A stretch of 64,000 nt of DNA from the NCBI GenBank assembly GCA_905250075.1, contig CAJNOP010000040.1:333498-397497 (forward strand), written 5' to 3'. This document shows positions 36,873-48,410 of this stretch, piece by piece. A program made the position numbers and the translations under genes. Below the pieces are notes generated by a model, which saw only the letters and a program-made list of their open reading frames with translations, did not search any database and was not told the DNA's origin. Position 1 is the stretch's first letter, and each line of letters begins with the position of its first letter. The DNA comes from Rotaria sp. Silwood1 (lineage: Eukaryota; Rotifera; Eurotatoria; Philodinida; Philodinidae).

Positions 36873-39061
36873 TGTTTTTGTGGCAAGTATCGATTCTTGT
36901 GGCTTAGAATCCTTTTAATCATCATGCTTACCGTTTCATAGGTAAAGCCTCTATTGAATTTTATATGCCAATCATAATTGTATACAGAGGGCACTCATTT
37001 TAGTACACGCTTATTTTCTTTGTTTGCTTTCTCTTTCTCTCTTTTGTTCTTCATTTGTATCACATGAAGATCTTTAGAGAAAAAAAAAGATACCAGCATT
37101 TTTATATGCATGAATTGATTGGATCTCATGGATAATTATTCATATATCTTATATGACATAATAAAATCTTGTAGCGATGACACATTGGTAAATCTATATG
37201 AAAAGTGACTTGACCCATAACTTTTATAAAAAAAAAATAAAACAAAACTATTCAATTACAGTACATCGTTAGCATGATATCTGCTGATATATGTTTTCCT
37301 TTTCTTCGATTAAAATAAAGTAATTAGTGAAGATGATTTATTCACAATGAATGAACATTTGTTAATCCATCTCGAAACATTATAAAATTTTTAAATACTG
37401 TCACAGTCAATCCGATATGTTTTACTTATATTTTTATATATAGTTCATGATCTTTGAACTTTTTTGATTAAAACTATGAAAACAAATTGAAAATAAAATT
37501 TGATCTTCAAATTTCATTTCCAAGATCTAGTAATATCTCATTAACTAAGCTATAGATTTTTAATAAGATAAATAAATCACGAATGATTCTCCATTATTAT
37601 ATAGAGAATTTTTTTCATTGACATTTAGTAAAGAAAATACACTCGTTAGAATGAATATTTCGCATGTGTGTTTTCATTCACCAATGCAATGTCAAGTACT
37701 GAATGAACTCAATAGAAAATTTGACGATTAGATCAATTAAAGGTGTGACAAATAAACAATTTAATGTTCGTACTATCCATTGAATGATCGATGATATCAT
37801 CAATAGATAATATACATAATTACAGCTGTGACTATATGCGCATGAACACAGAAGAAACCTGTGAACCAATTTCATTAGACACAACAAGTATGCGTCTCGA
37901 GGACATATTTTCTCAGCTTTTCATTTATGCTTATGTCTTAAAACGTCAATTAGTGACAAATAATAACAAACACGTACAAAAATACAAACAATACAGTCAC
38001 GATCAGCAATCGATGAATGACTTCTGAAAATAAAAAGAAAAAACATGCACATATATATAGAGAGAGAGTGAAATAGTTCGATCAGTACACACATATTATC
38101 GTTTAGAAAAGAGCAGTGTCATCTTCATCTACTGTTTGTATTCTTCTTTAAACGAATTGTTTTCAACGTTTTGTATTAGGTAAGAATTTAAGTTTTATTA
38201 AGGATTAGAACGTTGGATTCAAAAAACTCAAAACTAAAGTTGATATGAACAAGATTTCTTATCATCTTCATTCGATATCGCTTTGATAAATACAATGCAA
38301 ATTTGTTGATGCCACAATAGTATTGTATTTAAAAAGAATGAAATTTTTATCACATGTAGCATCTTGCTCTAGAGAATTTTTTTTATAAATGATATTTTGA
38401 TCTCAAAGCTTCTTTTTCAAAAACGTTGGTTTTCGTGAAAAAAATGAAAATTGAGATAAATATTGACAAATCTTTTTCTCTATTTATATTTTTTGATATT
38501 ACATCTGAGAATTCTCGAAGAAGTTTCATTGCAACCAATGGCTTCTTGTTTTTGGATTAAGCTTTATTACTATTATATAAAAGAATACTTTTATGACAAG
38601 AGGGCAATTTTTTGAGATATCGAACTTTTCTCTCCTTAAAAAATAAGAATTTTACAAAAAGGGCTCTGCTATATGTTGAATATCTTTCGAAAACATCATG
38701 TTATAGAACTGAAAATTTCAATATATCTCGACCAAGATCGATTTTTCAGAGTGGCTTTGATATTTTTTTTTTGTCTTTTAAATATTATTACTACTATAAT
38801 GGATCTACTAGAAGTAATAATAAAAGTCGATTCTCACTTTTTTGAAGTTGTCATTAATCAAGAAAATGTACTGTTATGTCGAACAAAGTTCTTTAAATAC
38901 GATAATATTTAGTAAAGATTAGATCGAATTTATGAGTCAATAATCGCTTATTGCTTGTCTATTCTCACCATTAGATAGCACCAAATATTATTTGAAGAGA
39001 GAAGATCAAAAGAAAAGATCAGTTGGCATCTTATGTTTTGCACATTTGTCGAAACATCATC
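36873..39061. other. Gene-free DNA between SCLT1-like and permease genes
   Basis: Divergent-promoter region about 2.2 kb long. A GA run at 38061-38069 and other simple tracts are present. The open frames at 37678-38027 and 38612-38912 overlap on both strands or in two frames and lack motifs. Confidence 0.55.
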
Positions 39062-41595
39062 ATGTCAACATCTATGAAAGATTCAACTTCACCAATTGAA
39101 ATGAAAGTTTATGAAAATAAACCTGCATCAAATACTAAAACCGGTGGAAATTTTTGCAATCGTCGAAAAATTTTTCAAAATGAACTGAAAGAAATAGTGT
39201 CATTTCATCCAAAAGAATGGATTAGTGCATTTCATTTCAATTCATCATATCCCTTATTTGTCAAAGGTGATATTGATGGTTTTATGGCATTATTTATCAA
39301 TAATTTGGCAACTTTATTAACAGCTATATTGTGTTTACAACCAATATTAGGAAATGATATTGTCTATGGCAAGATTGTGCCTGGGTAAGTATCTCTTTAA
39401 AACGTCTTATTTTGAAATTATAAACTAATAAGGTACTAATTAAATATCAAAAATGTCAACAAAATGTTTGTCATAGTTTTCAGAGTACTAGTCATATATA
39501 AAAAAAGAATTTCTTAAATTTGAGATAAGAATAAAGAACATCATCTATTATTTTCTAGAGTCGGATTATCTATGTTATGGGGTGATTTGTATTATGTTTA
39601 TATGGCTCGAAAACTTGCATTTAAAGAAAAACGTGGTGATGTATGTGCAATGCCTTATGGTATAAATACTCCGGGTGCATTTGCTTTTATTTATGTTATT
39701 ATTTTTCCTACATATTATGGATGTATTTCATCTCATGATAAAGGGTATTGTCAAGAATTAGCATGGTATGTGGCTTTAGCAAGTAATTTTGCAACTGGTA
39801 TTATTCTACTTTTATTGTGTGTATTTGGTGAATTTATTCGACGAAATACACCGAGTGTTGCTTTACTTTCATCGATTTCTGGTCTTGGATTTGTATTCTT
39901 GGCACTCAATGAATTTTTACTAGTCGCTGAAACACCCATTGTATCATTTATTCCATTGGCAATTGTGATGCTTGGTTATTTTGGTGGAGGTAAGAAGAAA
40001 CTATTTTCATCTTAAATCATACTATGACGGTTGCTTTCATGAAATTATGAGAATTCATATTACGGATGTGAGCGAAATCTACATTTAATTATAATACTTT
40101 TCTAATAGGTTTTTTGTTTACTGATAGTTCTACTCAATAGTTGTAAGATAGCAAGTGTCAAATAGGAGCAACTGTTCTTGATTTGTCTCACATTGATAAT
40201 AAATATGTAAATCTAATTTTCATGTTTTTTTTTCAAATCTTGTTTTAGTTAAGTACGGTCCGTTTCCTGTGGCATTTCTTGCATTAGCAACAGGTACAGC
40301 TCTTGCTTGGATTACTTCACTTAATAATGTTTCGGCAGTACGTGAAGCAATGTATCTTGTGAAAGGCTATCGACCAGTTTTTCCAATCAAAGAAATATTT
40401 GATCATTTTCATACAATCAGTGGTTATCTTTCAACAACTATACCTACAGCTGTATCAATTGCTGTCGGAACTATTCAATGTGTTGAATCAGCTAAACGAG
40501 CTGGCGATTTTTATCCTACACGTGAAGTTATGTTTGCTGATGGAATGGGAACATTAATTGCTAGTTTATTTGGATCGATTTTTGGCATGACAAGTATGTA
40601 AAAAAAAGAATCTTATGTAGGAAAAATAATTTATTGATATATCAAAATTTCTTTAAGCTTACATTGGTCATCCAGCATTTAAAAAGATGGGTGCTAAACA
40701 AGCTTATGTGGTTCTTAATGGTCTTACTTTTTTGCCATTGTGTTTTCTTGGTATTACTGCTTTTCTTATCTCTGTTATTGCTGTTGTATCAATCAATCCT
40801 ATTGTCGTAAGTTTTTTTATATTCTTGTATCACTCACATCTGATGATCCAATTCGATATTTGTTTTTTCATTTAAATGAAAATAATTTTTCAAATTGTCG
40901 AATAAGGAAAATGAAATTCTCTATCTAGATTTTAAACTTTGAAAAAGATCTATAGAATAAATTTAGATGAAGTTTTTTTTTTTTTTTTAATTGAATAGAT
41001 TTTTATTGGTTTGGTTATATGTACTGATACATTGGCTATAACTCCTAAACGTCATTATCCAGCATTTCTTCTTGGTATAATGTCAATTGTAGCTGATTGG
41101 GCTCAAGGTACAATTATCAATGGTGTTACTGCTGCTTATTCTAATTTTACTGTACCAAATGTACATTTTTCAACAAATGTAACATCTGCTATTTCAAGTT
41201 TTTCTTATCATGGTCTCGTCAATTTTGCTGGTGGTTCTCAATTACAATGTATTTTTATAACTGCTATTATGTTATACATGATTGATCGAAAATTTATATA
41301 TGCTGCTGTTTGGTCTTTTCTTGCTGGAATATTTGCTCTTTTTGGATTGATCAATGCAAGTAAAGTTGGTATTTTAGTGAAAAGTGATGATCATGGTTGG
41401 CGATTTACAGTTGGTTATATGTCAATGGTTGTATTATTTGGATTATTAGAATTTGCACAACGTAAAAAATGGGTCAAAGCACAAGAAACAGAACCTGATG
41501 ATTTATCAAGTATTGAATGGGCTGAATGGAAAAGGCAACAAATATTAGATGAACCATCGATAATAATTGATGAAGATAAAAAACCAAGTGTATAA
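39062..41595 (+). CDS. NCS2 / xanthine-uracil family permease, bacterial-like
   Basis: Five exons (39062-39384, about 39559-39989, about 40249-40594, about 40658-40806, about 40999-41595) encode about 610 aa with 12 or more hydrophobic segments. The N-terminal cytosolic region is followed by FVKGDIDGFMALFINNLATLLTAI, then YGKIVPGVGLSMLWGDLYYVYMARKLA and VCAMPYGINTPGAFAF. This arrangement characterises a clade of NCS2 permeases found mostly in bacteria, algae and oomycetes. Later are ISGLGFVFLALNEFL, VESAKRAGDFYPTREVMFADGMGTLIASLFGSIFG, and IGHPAFKKMGAK. The last exon has ITPKRHYPAFLLGIMSIVADW. The C-terminal tail is acidic (IIIDEDKKPSV). It differs from animal SLC23 ascorbate/nucleobase transporters, which carry different signature blocks. 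The substrate is unknown. A nucleobase or related anion is likely by family. Foreign origin with later intron gain is inferred. Confidence 0.8.
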
Positions 41596-42434
41596 TATTG
41601 TATTTTCATAAATCATTCTTATGTAATTCATGTTATAATACTAAAAAAATAATAGTTATAACAACAAAATAAATATAAATAGTAGTTAGAATCATATGAG
41701 ACAATATGAATAAAATAATATTTGTATTTATAGTATTATCTGTTAGAAATTAAAACTAGACGAACATTTTCATAACTTTACAATTCGCATAGAAATTATT
41801 ATGAGAAAGAAGCTGATTGTTTTATTTATTTAACAGGCACTATGAAAAAATTAAGCGAAATATTCATGTTATTGATAATACGAATGTCAAACATCAATAT
41901 TGATAATGTAAAAACAATGTATCATACCTTATTGAAAATTCTAATACATATGTGAAGTAGGTTTCATTTGGTTTATGATGTTCAAAATAAAAACAAATGA
42001 AATATTATTTAATCGTATTCGAACAGAATCTTTTTTAGATAGTATGATTATCATAAAATGTGATCATAAATTCTTTATTGCTTGCTTATTATAACAAACT
42101 TCTAAGTGAAAGATAAGAATACTTTAAGCTATAAAGTTTTGGTTCTCGTACAATTACTTTATTTTATATTTTCCATAACAAAAGATTCTAGTAGTAATTA
42201 CAAAAGATATATCTATTAAAAAAAGGAATTGTTTGAGAACGGTAGGTATGCAATTTCATGATTGCTATTACTTCGATAGAAAATGATAGCCATATATTTT
42301 GATCAATAGAACAAAACTTACGATGCCATGAAGAATGAAAATTCTTTTTTTCTTACAAAACCGTTCCAGTAGATACATATATTATTCATAGAATATTTTT
42401 TCCAATGATATTAATTATTAAATATGTAACAAGT
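41596..42434. other. Intergenic between convergent genes
   Basis: About 840 bases of AT-rich DNA carrying the 3' ends of the permease and the FkbM gene. Nothing else is recognised. Confidence 0.6.
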
Positions 42435-43478
42435 CTAACAAAAATTTGAAAAATTCTTTTTCAACCAATATATTTCATTTGGCCATATTTTATATTCACG
42501 AGTATTTAACAATTGACATGAACTTGTTATTGGATAATAATAACGTTTACTAAAAAAATCTATAATTACTTTAACACGATCAACATAATGACGAACTTTG
42601 AGCCATTCCATTTGAATAAATGGAATATCCAATGTATCAAATATATGACTACCACTTTCAACCACAAAACTTTCACTACCTTCAATATCAATTTTCATTA
42701 ATGCACTACGAACACCACGTTTTATTAAAATTGGAAGAACTTCATCAAACATTATAGTTTTAACTATATATGGATTATTTGTAGATGAATTTTTTCTTGT
42801 ACGATATTTATGTGAATAATTGCTCGATAAATATATTCCTTGTCCTCCAATATTTTTTGTATCAATGGATAAACGTAAATATTGACCTGAATGAGTAAAA
42901 AGAGCATTTTGAATAAGAATGACTTGATTAGAAACATTAGTTAATTGAATAGCTCGAGCAAGACGAATAAGATTAGGAGCAAAACAATCAATAGCCAAAA
43001 CAAAACGACCTAGAGCAGCTACATACATGGTATAAGTGCCAATATTTGCACCAAGATCAATAAAATCAAGATGTCGATGATGAATAAGAAGTTGAAGTAT
43101 TTGTGTTACTTGTTCTTCTTCCCAAATTGAAATTGAATCATTAAATGCACCACTAATATATTTATCTTTTTTTGTTTCATGTAAACATATATTAGCACTT
43201 ATATTATGAAGTAGTTTCTTTGTTTTTATACATTGAAATTTAGCTCTAATTGGTACATTCAAATCAACAATGTGAACATTTGGTGATATATTGAATGAAT
43301 TTTCTATTAGATTATTTCTGTTTTGTTTAAAATCAGATCGATTTAATATGTTTTTATTCAATTTGAATATACATTTATGATATATCGAATAATAACCAAT
43401 CAATGTTCCAATAATTAAAATAAAAATTCTTTGTTTCATTTTACTATTAAATAAAATTATTTCTTGAATAAATCTCAA
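42435..43478 (-). CDS. Membrane-anchored FkbM-family methyltransferase
   Basis: An intronless frame of 347 aa, or 334 if the Met at 43439 (MKQRIFILIIG) is used. That Met directly precedes a hydrophobic segment and is equally plausible. A single N-terminal TM helix (IFILIIGTLIGYYSIYH) suggests a type II Golgi/ER membrane protein. The SAM-binding motif is FIDLGANIGTYTMYVAALG (about residue 140), followed by the acidic strand end VLAIDCFAPN. The family's second signature ALMKIDIEGSESFVVESG appears near residue 265, with FIQMEWL after it. FkbM enzymes O-methylate sugars or small molecules. The family is abundant in bacteria and expanded in some invertebrates. The acceptor is unknown. All visible motif residues are intact. 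Confidence 0.85.
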   Translation of the reverse strand: MRFIQEIILFNSKMKQRIFILIIGTLIGYYSIYHKCIFKLNKNILNRSDFKQNRNNLIENSFNISPNVHIVDLNVPIRAKFQCIKTKKLLHNISANICLHETKKDKYISGAFNDSISIWEEEQVTQILQLLIHHRHLDFIDLGANIGTYTMYVAALGRFVLAIDCFAPNLIRLARAIQLTNVSNQVILIQNALFTHSGQYLRLSIDTKNIGGQGIYLSSNYSHKYRTRKNSSTNNPYIVKTIMFDEVLPILIKRGVRSALMKIDIEGSESFVVESGSHIFDTLDIPFIQMEWLKVRHYVDRVKVIIDFFSKRYYYPITSSCQLLNTREYKIWPNEIYWLKKNFSNFC

Positions 43479-44709
43479 ATTGTTGAGAAGAAGCTTTGTT
43501 AAGAGCGAGATGTGGTCATTTGATTGAAACAGGCATCATTTGATAAAATACATAATGACGATAGTGTTATTTATTTTGAAAAATGAGTTAAGCAAATGAG
43601 ATAAATATAAAGAAAACTTTTGATTATTTGTTGATCAAACGCTGTTTTATTTTTATTCTTCTCTCTAAACATTTGATTCTTTATTATTTCTTTTATATAA
43701 GATCTATCGCAATTTGCAAACCAATTTGTTGTAGAGTTTCCTTCCGTCATTTCCTCTCGATTAACTATTAAGATAATTATAAATGGGAAAAAGCAATTAT
43801 AACTAACAAAAACTATTTTATTATCGTTGTGTTCATTGATATTTCAAATAGAAAACATTGCTTGTCTCATCCTTCAATGATTAGTCTGTGTCATGACTAT
43901 TTATTCTATTTTGCAAGGCTAAAAATAGGTTAAGCTATATATGCATTAGCATAGAATGTTTGATTTACATAAAGGAAAGCTTGTCTGTGCAACCTCCTTA
44001 GAAGCTCAAATATGAAAATCACATACTTCATATAAACTGAGAAATAATTTAGTAGCTATTTACATTTTTTCTAACAAATAAAAAAATAAGTATCTATGAT
44101 GAAAACATGTTTGTTAACTGTACATTTTTTATTAATAAAACAAAATATGATGATCTAGGACTACTGGATTGAAATGTTTGCATGAAAGAATCATGGTAGA
44201 ACGGTAGAATATAGTGATGGCCATTGCGTTCTTTTCATTTGAACTCATATTAATTAGTTTGCAAGTATTTATCATTAATCATTTGTAGATTATACTTTTC
44301 TGAGCCAATCATATCTAATAAACAGATGTTTTAAAAATATCAAAGGACATAACGAAAAGTCTATTGATTAATGTATTGGTAACAAAAAACTTCGAAAAGA
44401 CAGCTTCTTTTTGATAATTCGTATGCTTATAAATAGAATGTTATGCATACTTTCAAAATTTCTAAAAATTAATTTTATTTAAGCTCTCCATTTACTTGCT
44501 CACATTATAGCAATTTCAACATTGATTTATTATAATATTTGAATTATTTCAAATCATCATCTTCATTTATTTTGATAAAATTTTCCGCATTTTCTCAAAG
44601 TCTTCCATTACATTTCAAAATATTTATTATATTTCATATGAGTTTCATCATATTTTCAACTTTTTGAACAAATTTCGAATATAACTTGAAATCGATGTAA
44701 ATGCTGTCG
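43479..44709. other. Intergenic, nothing recognised
   Basis: AT-rich with no coding exon seen on either strand. Confidence 0.55.
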
Positions 44710-45428
44710 CTAATTTTTCGTTTTCCTTCCAGTCCGTGCATGTATTGTACAACAGCGCGCATTGCAGACCGGAGGTGAACTCAGTTGATAGACATAATAA
44801 TATCCACAATTAGACACAAGTATGTTAGTTTTCCATGCGCAAGTATTAGACTGCCACGAGAAACACACATTTTCACTTGTAGCTGTGTCCAAGACACTAG
44901 GCATTTCACCTGAATACCAACCTGTTGCTTGAGCACTACATTTATCAGGTTTAACAGCTTCCGTAAGTATTTGGATACCACCAGCACCAGTAAATCGAAT
45001 CCAACTTGGACCGGAACTGAAAAGATTTTGATCGCAAACCATAGTACCGAGTTTATTTATATTTCTTGTTTCATCATCAATTGTTGTGTAATTATAACAT
45101 TGAGGAGAGAGAGTTGGTGTGGTTGTTGTGGTGGCTAAACAAAAAAGGAAAGTAAATCGAAAGTACAAGGTTTAGTTTGAATATTGCGCTCATTTTTAAT
45201 TCCAACTTTTACACGTTTAGTAGGATTGAAATTTCGATTATGAAATCAGACATAGGTTTATCATATGTGATGATATATTACTTGCTGTAGTCGCAGTTGT
45301 TATTGAGCCAGTAGGCACGTCTGTACAATAGCGTGCATTACAGACAGGAGGCTTGCTTAATTGATAGATATAGAATGATCCACAATTAGTAACTAGAATA
45401 TTGTTAGACCAATTGCAAGAGTTACCAT

Positions 45429-47281
45429 CATGGGCGGCGCAAGCTCAATTTTTTAGGGTAGCAATTCAGTTTTAACCGAGTCCATTTTGTCTCTTCCCTC
45501 CCCTCTCCAATAATGAACAGTATAGTAGCAAAACCTTGGACGTTTGAATTTATTATTTCTCAAAGGCATGATTTGTGGAAGTTTGAGCATTAAGTCACCT
45601 GATAGTGGATTACGAGTTTCAAATTAGTGCAACACTCTTTATTGAAAAAAGATCTACTCAAAAAGTCTTTAGGAAAAACTCAAGTCTTTTTTACCTTTAT
45701 CTTCAGTTCAGGGCTGCTAAATCTACTGATTTAGCAAGGAGACTTCTGGTTTGTAGACTTTTCTCCTGGTGAAAAGATCTCCTGGAACCAGAAGCTGGTT
45801 TTTTATATGTTCTCCTGGTTTTTAAGGGTTTCGTCACTCTGAGTTTTCATGACATCTTGAATCAATAAAACAAAAACAAAAAATAACTATTACACCATTT
45901 CGTAGATACAAGAACCGATAAGAAAACACGTTGTTTCTGCTTGAGTTCTGCAAAACTAAGATGATCAATTTCATAAACAAATCCTATGGCAAATTCTTGT
46001 GTAATTGTGAATAAAAAGAAAGAACCGACTGTATATTTTTTCGAATAAATACGTTGCAAGAAGATGAGAACAGTGAAGTCTAAGATTTATTGGAAAAAAT
46101 TTTTTTGTCACAAATTTTACCACAGCAGATAAAAATACTGATTCTATTTCACTGAGAAAAGTTCAAATCAAAAACTGCTTGATGATCATGCATGAAAGTG
46201 ACTAAACTTTATTTGTGAAAATTAAAAAAGAATGGTTATCGAATCCGTCAGCTTGTTCATTTTTGGGAAAATGTATAAATTATTTTTCTTTCTCTTCCTT
46301 ATATATCACATAGAGTATAGTCTTATCATCACTAACTTGACAGTAGAAAGAAACAGATAGTTATTTGAACTAAAATTTCAGTTTCTTTCGAGATAAGTTA
46401 GCCAAATAGTTACTTCAGTCCCATGATGATCTACTGATTTTTCTCCTGGTTTTTCGGTAAAATCTCCTGGTCAACCACTGGTTTTTTATTGAGAAACTCC
46501 TGATTTTGTACATTTGGATTTGGCAGTTCTGTTTCAGTTCACTGACTCTTACGTTCTCGTCTTGATACTCATGTAAAAGATTGCCTGAAATTTAAACAAT
46601 TACTCTTTTTTTGAAAAAATCATAGGCATAACAATCAGCTGGAACGATGGAGGTGCTGTTTTTCAGATTGTTTAACAATTTAATATTAGCAGCTAGCTGA
46701 TGTTCTCTTTCATTGTGAAATAATAGGTAAATTTGTTTTTTTCTTCAGAAATTTTAATTCTAATTTTAAAAACCTAAATTGTGAATTTTGTTAAGAAAAA
46801 CAAAAACAACCAAGGAATGCCTAATATTCTACCTACTTTTATTAATAAAAATAGCAAAGATCAGCTATTGCGTTTCACCCATTAAATGTTGATTAATTGG
46901 GCTTCATTTCTTTTGTTCAAAGTAGTCAAGTGTCATTTAGGCAGTCTTAGAGAGATGGAAGACGATTTATAGTTACACTATTGATTCTGATCCAGCAGAA
47001 ACTTTAAGCATCGCTGATTATGGAAAGAGAGTATCCAAAAATAATCAAAATGTCGATTATGTATTACTTAAATAATCACATGTCGAATATGTATAACAGG
47101 GAACGCATTCATCTGGATTGCAAAAAACAATGCATGAGACTGGATCAATTCTAGTATATTAACTACAAAATCGTATTGAATATGTATATTGAATCAGGTA
47201 GTTTTACTCAAGTCTACAAAGAAAGCATGAACAATTAGGGGTAGCAATTGCTAACCCGTACTACTATGGCGCGCCGCCTAT
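45429..47281. mobile_element. hAT-like element inserted in the D8C exon
   Basis: The left end CATGGGCGGCGC is mirrored by GCGCCGCCTATG at the right (11 of 12 matching in inverted orientation). A GGTAGCAATT block lies inside each terminus (left GGGTAGCAATT near 45457, right GGGGTAGCAATTGC near 47239). Flanks GTTACCAT (45421-45428) and GCTGCCAT (47282-47289) match 6 of 8, a worn 8-bp target duplication as made by hAT elements. No transposase frame longer than about 65 codons is seen, so it is non-autonomous. It contains another element at 45709-46531. Confidence 0.75.
45709..46531. mobile_element. Nested hAT-like non-autonomous element
   Basis: Termini CAGGGCTGCTAAATC and, in inverted orientation, CAGAACTGCCAAATCC follow the hAT pattern. 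Flanks CTTCAGTT (45701-45708) and TTTCAGTT (46532-46539) match 7 of 8. Both ends carry copies of a CTCCTGGT-rich subterminal repeat (45760-45825 and 46440-46500), in the same orientation. The minus-strand 65-codon frame at 45862-46059 has no clear transposase motif. Confidence 0.75.
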
Positions 47282-47335
47282 GCTGCCATTGCTTTTGTGA
47301 CAACTGGGATCTAATGGAGGTGAATATATATTTTT

Positions 47336-48410
47336 TTCTTAAAATAGTGTACTAGTGATTTTTGGCAAATCTTATAGAATTTGTCTGAGGCAAAAAATCG
47401 TTTCTTTTTGACAGAGCTTTCAGTATCCTGGTTCTTCTAAGCGAAGGAAACAATATTTTTCAAAGAACATCTCAATTTAGTACTATTTATTACGAAAAAA
47501 ACTCAATCCTAAAAACATTAATTAAGACCGTATGCAAGAGAGAGAGAAGAACTTGAGGCCATCTTTAACCTTTGTGTTCCTTATATCTCGTGGAAGAAAG
47601 CCTTCCGGAATTCTGACTGTATGACAATTTTTGCCCTACTAGTCGAGATCTATCTATACTGACAACTTTAGAATTTTCGGTCAAGCCGTTCTTGAGAAAC
47701 TGAGAAAACAAGGGGTGTCTTTAATCTAAATGTATATCTATCACGTATCAAATAACATGGATTAGAGTGTCTGTCAGAATCTCAGTATAATAATCTCTTA
47801 GAAAAAAATGATATCCTATTATAGTTTCTCAGGTCACTATGATCCATAAAGAAAAAATAATCAATCATTAATCATACACCATCTTGAATCAAGTTGTCTA
47901 TATGTTACATCATGATATAAGTGATGTGTCATCGTTACTGATATCTATACGTATGATAGTAAGATAAACAGTATTATTCTATCAAGAAAACTCTTGAATA
48001 TTGACCTATAATACGCATGGTTATAGTACAATTCTGTCTTTTAACAAACATTCTATAATCGATATTTTTATTCATGATTTCGAAACATTGAATAACTGAA
48101 GAAAATATATCAGAAAATTACACAATTGAAAAACTCAGATGATTATTTTTTTTAAACATAAATGTTCAAGCGAAAAAGTAGAACAATAATTATGCGATAT
48201 TTCTTACAAGTATCAAATTTTCATCGAAAATAAAATGTTGTGTTTTTTTAATTTGACTTTTTCCACGCGCGTTCGATAACTACTCATAGTTGCTGTCATC
48301 TATTTTCCTTAAAAGTTATTTTGTAATCATTTCGCGCTTTCATTCTTCGTTTTTTTTTCTAATTCTTCGTTTTCGGATATAGAAAGAAAAAAAAAGAAAA
48401 ATTTATTCGA
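47336..48410. other. Intergenic with a diverged dispersed repeat
   Basis: No coding exon is seen. About 47570-47700 resembles 57370-57490 (TATATCTC...GAAGAAAG and GTCTATCTA-like blocks), suggesting an old dispersed repeat. Confidence 0.45.

Larger units (their letters stand above)
44710..47335 (-). pseudogene. Two-D8C-domain (GP2/uromodulin/OIT3-like) secreted protein gene, interrupted by transposon
   Basis: Reverse-strand exon 44710-45134 encodes a full D8C domain: QCYNYTTIDDETRN, SGPSWIRFTGAGG, ENVCFSWQSNTCAW, NCGYYYVYQLSSPPVCNARCC. A 147-nt intron links it upstream, in phase, through a Thr-rich linker to a second D8C domain at 45282-45428 (NCGSFYIYQLSKPPVCNARYC). That second domain stops at 45428 and resumes at 47290 (YSPPLDPSCHKSN). 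The 1.85 kb between is a hAT-like insertion. Joining across it with one target copy removed gives CHKSNGNSCNW, the same length as CFSWQSNTCAW in the first domain. Exons for the N-terminal half of the upstream domain are not seen beyond 47335. The upstream copy is therefore truncated, and the whole gene is likely dead, or reduced to the downstream domain. D8C domains are Cys-rich extracellular modules. Confidence 0.75.

Noticed and set aside
45862-46059. Transposase remnant inside the inner hAT-like element
   Set aside because: The 65-codon frame has no recognisable DDE or hAT dimerisation motif, so I did not call a transposase.
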